A stretch of 64,000 bases of DNA from Triglochin maritima (taxonomy: Eukaryota; Streptophyta; Magnoliopsida; Alismatales; Juncaginaceae), in contig OY821777.1 of the NCBI GenBank assembly GCA_963682175.1, positions 6,713,501 through 6,777,500 of the forward strand. The letters run 5' to 3'. The position numbers and the translations under genes are program-made. This document shows, one piece after another, positions 58,222 through 64,000 of this stretch (position 1 is its first letter; the number at the start of each line of letters is the position of its first letter). The notes below the pieces were generated by a model that made no database searches, was not told the origin of the DNA, and saw nothing but the letters and a program-made list of their open reading frames with translations.

Positions 58222-58265
58222 AGGGAGGACGCATGTCAAGCTAGATCTTGGGTTCCCTCTCTCTC
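58222..58265 (+). repeat. Hairpin motif, post-pol copy 3
   Basis: GGGAGGACGCATGTCAAG, loop, CTTGGGTTCCCTCTCTC. The copy is 165 bases beyond the stop codon of the antisense gene and would lie in its 3' flank. Confidence 0.75.
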
Positions 58266-58429
58266 GTTGACTAGAGAAGTTTGCATTAAATGAATGAATA
58301 GCCAATTCATCAATATGAAGGAATATGATATAAACAGCATTGTCAAAAACAAACAAAGTCTTGATAAAAAAGGAGGATAAATTACTAAAGCCATGTTGCA
58401 TCGTGAAAAGAGATCCTAATTCAAGAGGA

Positions 58430-61400
58430 TCACCGTAAAGAATTAATATTCTCCACGGCTTGTTCTACTGTAGCATTTGTTGTAGCCTCCTCTACATCGC
58501 GGCTAGCAACTAGACGTTTCCGATCCGACTTCAAATCTTCAAGCTTCTTCTTTTTGTTAGAAACCTCCGACTCTGCAGTAGATAGTTGGTCTTCCAGATC
58601 TCTCCTACGACGTTCCAAATGAATGCAGAGTTTCGCCTCTACGTCGAGCTCGTGCGTTACGTGAGCAAACTTCTCCTGAAGACCGTCAAGTTCAGCCTTC
58701 GCTTGATCGATTTTTGATTGGATTAACGTACTCTCTTCCTCAAAGCTAGACAAAGATAAAATCTTAGTTGAAAGTTCCCCGTCAATAGTCGCGTACTGTG
58801 CTCGAAGGTCGTCTACATGCTGGGACTGTGAGGTGATTGATGCTTCTGTAGCTTTGATTAACTCGTTGTGCTCGATAAATCCTCCTCGCACTTGATCTCG
58901 AAACTTCCATGCGCGTAGCAAAGAGCGTGAACCAACAACCCACTTGGTCAAAGGAATTCCAGAGTGCACCAACATTTTAGTAACCTTACGAACCCTTTGG
59001 AGCACTTCATCTAGTGGCAAGTCACATCTTAACCGGTTGCTGAAACCTCTGATCAGATCTGCGGCATTATCCAGATCACATTGGTCAATATGGGAATCAT
59101 CAATATAGCCCGGTGGAATCCCGACGTCGAATTCTGATTCTGTGGAAGCATTTGGCTGCGAGGCTGGAAGCGCATCCGTAAGAAACTCATCCGTCAGCCT
59201 GACCGCCGCATGTGAGGTTTTCAAAGAGGTAGCACCGACGTTCTGTTCCTGCGTGTCATTCAACATGCAAAAGAGATATAAGTATAAAATAATAATCACA
59301 ATAAGGAAAACCAATAAATAAACCACCTGAGGTGACTCATGAGTCACACCCTCATGCCGGTGTGTTTCAACTTCCAAGGTAATGGTCTCTAATGGCAAAC
59401 ATATCTTTGAATCCGTAAGCTTGAGCTTTCGAGTAGGGAGAAACTCGCCAGTAGCTGCGTCAACATAGAATAAAATAAGGTTACGGCATACGAAATGAAA
59501 CTATACAAAGTAAGAATTGGACGTGAAGCCAAATATAGCCGTGGAAGGTTGCAAACCTCCTTTTGCAGCACGTTTCCCAGTCGAAGGTGGAATAAATGTT
59601 TCCCCTCTATTCATCTGGTAGGAATCTTGTATCTCCACAGCACTGTGTTCCGAAGTGGGCTCAACGTTTTCCGAACCAAAATCAGACGGAATGGAAGCTA
59701 CAAATATACAAATGCAATAATGTAATAACATTTCTTTTTCTTTCTCTCCGGCTCACTGGAGTCGAAAGCGATAAAATCAAAAAAAAACGCCAAATAAAGG
59801 CACCAGAGGTCAAATCAAATATGTATATGTACCATGGACGAGACTAAAATTAATGTGTAAAGGAAGTTGTGGTAAGGGGATATATCTTCCCCAATCTACA
59901 CCATCACGTAGTGCGGCTATAACGACAACATCAAATACTTCTTTAATTGTCAGAGCTCTCAAAGTCGTGGGAATCAAGTCCGTGTGGTGCCGAAGTTGAT
60001 GACACACATCGGCAACATTAAAAAGGGACGCTCCACCTTCCCGGAAAGACAGCGAAAGTGGTACATCTTCCCAATTCAAAGAGTCTGCACCGAGCATGCT
60101 GCATAATAAATCGAGCCAGCAATAGTCGGGTGGATATTCTACAATCTCTTGCGGCGCCAGGGATGGGAGCCGACTAGATTCTAAAAGTTCATGAACATTT
60201 GCTAAATCTTCACCAAATAGCGGTTCAATGGGGGGTTGTTCTAAAAGGCCAACAACAGGTTGCTGAATAGGTAACTGTTCACCATGCGAAACATTCTCTT
60301 CTGAAGCATCGATAGTCCGCCTGGAACGTGATCGTGACGTCGATGCTGTCTCAGAAAGGATGCAATTCATCTGTTTGAGTTTTTCCACGCTCCAATGAGG
60401 AGGAGGATACCACCCAAATCCTCGATATTTCGATGATCTTTGTGTAGTAATAGCTTCGTCACTTCCACCGGTAGACCTACTCCCTACCAGAGTAGCCTCA
60501 CAACAGAACCGAGAATTAGTCTCCTCCTTACGACCGCGTGGATAAGAGCCTCTCTGTTGAAGATATCTCGGAGACACTGTAACGTCATCCCCATATTCTA
60601 ATAGTTGATTTCTCCCCTGACTTCGAAGTTGAACGGGGTCATTGCTAAAGAAACTAGAGGTATAACGACTCCACCAAATCCCATATTGTTCAGAAAATAC
60701 TCCTTCACGTGACGGATAAGGAATATGAAATGATTCTGATGTATACCTATCATACAAGTGCCAGTATTCACTAACCGACTTCTCATGAGAATCACCCTCA
60801 GAACAACGGCGGTAAAGTTGGAATTGGGCGTCTTCCGATGGGATCCCCTGATCATAGCCAAACATACGCCCGAAACGAAACGGATAATACGGTTCCAAAA
60901 GCAATGTTTTTCCCTTACGAAAAATGAGGACACTTGGTCAAATACTAAGAAGCCATTCACATTCTTCAATTAGTAAAGTACTTCGATAGCGTATTTTTTT
61001 TGAGATAACATGTACGGTCTCTTCCCCATTGTCACGCAAACTTGGACGATGTGGGTCATAAGGTGATTCTCCTGATAGAGAACGCCACTCTATAACAGGT
61101 TTCCCGTGTCGAGGTGCTGTAAAAAAGAATTGTCTGACCTTTTCAAGCTTCACTTCCCTCTTTACACCAGCGTACGCTAACATTCGGGGTTTCAAACCGA
61201 GCCCTTTGTAGTTGGGGGTAACGAAAATCTTTGTGTAGAAAGCAAGCCAACAAGAGACATATTGGACGGGCATCATGATCGAACATCGTCTTGGTACCTT
61301 GTGATGATGGAGCGTCCCTAGAGCAGAGTACACGCTAGCGAGTACCGCGGGACACATGGCTAATTTTACTCCACTTGCCAACAAAGCTGCAGGATAGATC

Positions 61401-62785
61401 ACCTCTGGTCGGATAGAATAGTCATCCCCGTATGGAAGAGCAAATGTACAGATCCAATAAACTAGAAATGCAGCTAAATGAGTTTCCTCTTCTAGAGTCC
61501 ACGGATTAGGCCCGTCCTTCGGAATCGGAAAGAAAATCTCATCATCATCCGTCGGCAAAATTGTGGGTTCATTTTCAAAAGGAGGCATCTCTTCACCAAC
61601 TTCAGGAAAAGTGTTGAGCAGAAAAGGACCCCCATAAAAAAATCGCATCCACATATTGGGAGTAATTCTACACTGAACTTGAGTTGTCGCTAGCACATCG
61701 TCAAAGTAAAATGGAATGTCACCTTCAAGATCATGCAGTTTAAGGTTTGGATTGACCGTTACACGCTGCCTTTTCTTTTTAGCGGGTTTCGATTGTTTCC
61801 ACAAGACCAGATTTCTGTAAATCTTTAACAAAAGCCTCATACAATAGGGATAACGATAATTTCCCTCGCCATCGGTCCGGTCTTTTATAAAATCCGGAGG
61901 CACACACTCTTCGTATAAATCACCAGAAATTGGAAGACCAGTAAGTTGAGAGAAATCCCACAAATTCAGTGAGATCTCTCCTTCACGGGTAAAAGCCGTG
62001 TTATACCTCGGTGTCCATAATTCTGCAAATGCTTGGATAAGACCATCATAGCTATGATACATGAACATAGATGCGTATACAGCGTCGTACAAACCTATAT
62101 TTTTCAATCTACCTTCATAATGCTCTAGACAATAACGAGTCCATTCGACCTGACCTTTACGGAAGATAGGTAGACCGCGAATACTTAACTGCCCGCACCA
62201 CTCAGGTTTCTTCCCCTGCCGAAAAGATTCTTGCAAGCATTCAATGGCCAAGCATACACTGATAGGTTTCCTGGGATCACTAGGTGACAAAACCATATAT
62301 GGTTTGTTACTTCCATCACCGGAGTCAGTAGAATCATACATCCTCCAGCTACCCGGATGCAAATCAACAATAATAACTCGTTTCTGAGTTAATAGCCCAG
62401 TTTTCGTAAGATCTGGAACCTTGCATATATCATGATCTTTATAGATACTATAAGATGGCGGATGATGGATAATTGTCCCGCGCAGAGATTGACGTCCAAG
62501 CAATATTGCGTACTCTACTGCAATAACTTCAGATCTATCGCGATGGCCCAAGTGATACTTCAGATCAATGTCAGAAGGGAACCAAACCGGAATGTTGTTG
62601 TGGCGATCGAAGCTCCACGTGCCATCCGGTTTATAGTGAAGATACTGATTTATGTCAGAAGTGATGTTCTCTCCTCTAAAAGGCGAGAAAGCTCGGGCTG
62701 CTCGTTTGGAACTCGAGAGACGCCTGGAACAACCACTTGAATGATAGGACATCCTAGTTACATTTTCAAAGCAACAAAGTAACAT
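58430..62785 (-). pseudogene. Antisense plant-mobile-domain (PMD) plus coiled-coil gene carried by the Tat element; one in-frame stop
   Basis: Predicted exons on the minus strand: 62785-59833, 59697-59557, 59454-59327 and 59248-58430. Introns of 135, 102 and 78 bases have GT-AG ends (GTACAT..TTTGTAG, GTTTGC..GACGCAG, GTGGTT..ACACGCAG) and keep one frame. The total is 4041 bases or 1347 codons, with a single TGA at 60938-60940. The start is ATG 62785. Residues 230-320 have the PMD signature (PF10536, 'aminotransferase-like, plant mobile domain'): FAELWTPRYNTAFTREGEIS then LTGLPISGDLYEE. The protein ends in a coiled coil of about 140 residues (exon 4). PMD proteins include host MAIN/MAIL1 and transposon-borne relatives; the molecular role is not established. 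It may still make the PMD half. Confidence 0.8.
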
Positions 62786-62791
62786 GTGGAG

Positions 62792-62975
62792 CTAGTTGTA
62801 CGAGATTCAAAAAAAAAAAAAATCAAGTATCGCAAATCAATTCCCACAAAAGCAAACGGAATTAAAGATGAAAACGTGGGTCATGTTGTAAGCTTTTACA
62901 ACGACCAAAAGAAAAGAAATTTTTTATATACGTACATAAAAAGAAAAGAAGAGGGGAGAAGATAAAGGAGGTTAC
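62792..62975 (-). other. Possible 5'-UTR intron of the antisense gene
   Basis: On the minus strand AACAG|GTAACC at 62976/62975 and a T-rich stretch then ACTAG|CTCC at 62792/62791 form a good donor-acceptor pair six bases before the ATG. Inference only. Confidence 0.4.
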
Positions 62976-63145
62976 CTGTTTCGAACAAGAGGTTATGGTC
63001 ACTTGAATGCTCTTAAGAATGATGTCTCGTGAATGTAGACAGCTACTGCCAGCTAGCTTACCAGAACCAAGCAAGCAAGAAAATAATCCAGGGAAGAGTC
63101 TACTCAAGAGCACGGAAGTTTTGATTTCTCCTCACCAATCTTCCC

Positions 63146-63166
63146 ACCTATATATATTATAAAGAA
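63146..63166 (-). promoter_or_regulatory. Candidate TATA box of the antisense gene
   Basis: On the minus strand TTTATAATATATATAGG lies about 370 bases before the ATG. With the candidate 5'-UTR intron this fits an independent promoter between the gene and the 3' LTR. Confidence 0.35.
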
Positions 63167-63433
63167 AAGGTGTATCCATCAAGAAGCTTTCACGTAACCG
63201 AATGAAAATTTCCACATGGTCAATAAAATTACATATTTGGCTTTAAAAGGAAAAAGTCACGTAGCCATAGGGTAAAAAAATATATATGATTTGGTAATTG
63301 ATGGAGAGTAATTAAAATAAGTAACCCATCTATTAGCATGAAGGACCGTACCTATAACATGAAAACATGAACCCTAACATATTGGAAATAATTTTCTCAA
63401 AAAGTTATGATTCACAATATTCATCATCCCTTC

Positions 63434-63447
63434 TTGAGGGGGCAAAC
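63434..63447 (+). other. Polypurine tract of the Tat element
   Basis: TTGAGGGGGCAAAC directly before the 3' LTR start TGTTGACAC. It is the usual plus-strand priming site of this group. Confidence 0.8.
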
Positions 63448-64000
63448 TGTTGACACAAAAAAAAATATACATCTCAAATGACAAGAAAATTTTCTAATGA
63501 TTGTCAACCAATTGTCATCCCAAATTTGGAACTATATTGAAATGTAGACCGGGCAATAACATCAAGACGAAAATTAAGAAATTATTAAAATAAAATTTGA
63601 TGTAGCATTTTATTGGTTAATCTCTTGATCTATGCATTATTAATTTGGACAGGGAAATAGTCAAAGCATGAAGAAAGGTGAGATTTCACAATATTCAAAG
63701 GAGAAAATGAAATTTTGCCATAAAAAAAAATATTTAAAAAAAAAAAAAACATACGTGAGATCCAATTTAAACATCTCACTTCTCTTCCAAACCAACTACC
63801 ATACTCCACGTAACCCATGATTCTCCACCTTCCTCACGATTGCACATAACCACCCATGATTGATCATTCACATAATCTCATCTCAATTCACTATAAATAC
63901 TCTTCTATGGCTCCTTCTGAAAAAAAAAATTTCCGAGAGTTACATCCAACCAAAAAGAGTACACGTATCAGAAGGAAAGAAAACAAAAAAAAGAAGGTGA
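63448..64000 (+). repeat. 3' LTR of the Tat element, cut by the window edge
   Basis: All 553 visible bases align without gaps to 43807-44359. The single difference I find is T at 63930 against A at 44289. It includes the same TATA box (63892). Confidence 0.92.

Larger units (their letters stand above)
43807..64000 (+). mobile_element. Young Tat-lineage Ty3/gypsy retrotransposon with an antisense PMD gene
   Basis: The 5' LTR starts at 43807 and the 3' LTR at 63448, and the offset of 19641 is constant over the 553 bases visible. Between them are a primer-binding site, gag-pol on the + strand (47351-55768), a repeat-rich spacer, a minus-strand gene with a plant mobile domain (62785-58430), and a polypurine tract. 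The lineage call rests on two RNase H domains in pol, long LTRs, and an extra antisense region after pol as in Grande/Retand/Ogre relatives. The integrase has no chromodomain. If the 3' LTR equals the 5' one, the element ends near 66892, just outside the window, with GTTGG expected to follow. Confidence 0.9.

Noticed and set aside
59282..59330. Transmembrane helix in the antisense PMD protein
   Set aside because: It coincides with a segment having good donor and acceptor sites, so it is better read as an intron. Kept as a finding because retention is possible.

Overview
The window is nuclear DNA from a flowering plant, most likely a eudicot. The protein-coding genes are split by GT-AG introns and carry TATAAATAG promoter boxes and AATAAA-type polyadenylation signals. 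Most of the DNA is transposable elements of plant type: Ty1/copia, Ty3/gypsy of the Tat lineage, CACTA, PIF/Harbinger and solo LTRs. I cannot name the species. No rRNA, tRNA, CRISPR or bacterial feature was seen.

The only host genes I can support are a dispersed array of five small secreted glycine-rich-protein (GRP) genes, all on the + strand, at about 9.9, 19.8, 23.1, 38.2 and 40.5 kb. All have the same layout: a signal-peptide exon, one phase-1 intron and a short final exon. Copies 1, 2 and 5 look intact. Copy 3 is a pseudogene split by a copia element. Copy 4 has ACG where the start codon should be and has lost its glycine-rich repeats. A broken fragment of a UGT87-like glycosyltransferase lies at 0.67-1.09 kb.

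Layout: 1-668, 3' part of an LTR. 669-1090, glycosyltransferase fragment. 1517-3420, solo LTR with a TTATA target-site duplication (TSD). 4004-9269, CACTA element carrying a decayed Transposase_24 plus C48-peptidase gene. 9.8-11.4 kb, GRP1 with a threefold duplicated last exon. 12006-16951, copia element with an ATATG TSD. 17.9-19.5 kb, LTR remnants. 19.8-20.7 kb, GRP2. 21.7-22.75 kb, copia solo LTR in the GRP3 promoter. 23.1-28.2 kb, GRP3 split by copia. 28432-35817, a solo LTR containing a MITE, a Harbinger element and another LTR. 36.7-37.3 kb, LTR remnant. 38.2-41.6 kb, GRP4 and GRP5. 43807 to beyond the window end, one very young Tat-lineage element of about 23 kb.

The most interesting locus is this Tat element. 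Its 5' LTR is about 3.4 kb. Its gag-pol lies in a single reading frame interrupted by three stop codons. Downstream, in the opposite direction, it carries a plant-mobile-domain (PMD) plus coiled-coil gene. The gene's exons, joined at consensus splice sites, keep one frame of 1347 codons with a single TGA. Because the gene is antisense to the element's genomic RNA, its introns would survive retrotransposition. Hairpin-forming repeats are shared between the LTR and the spacer separating the two convergent coding units. The portion of the 3' LTR in the window differs from the 5' LTR by one base in 553.
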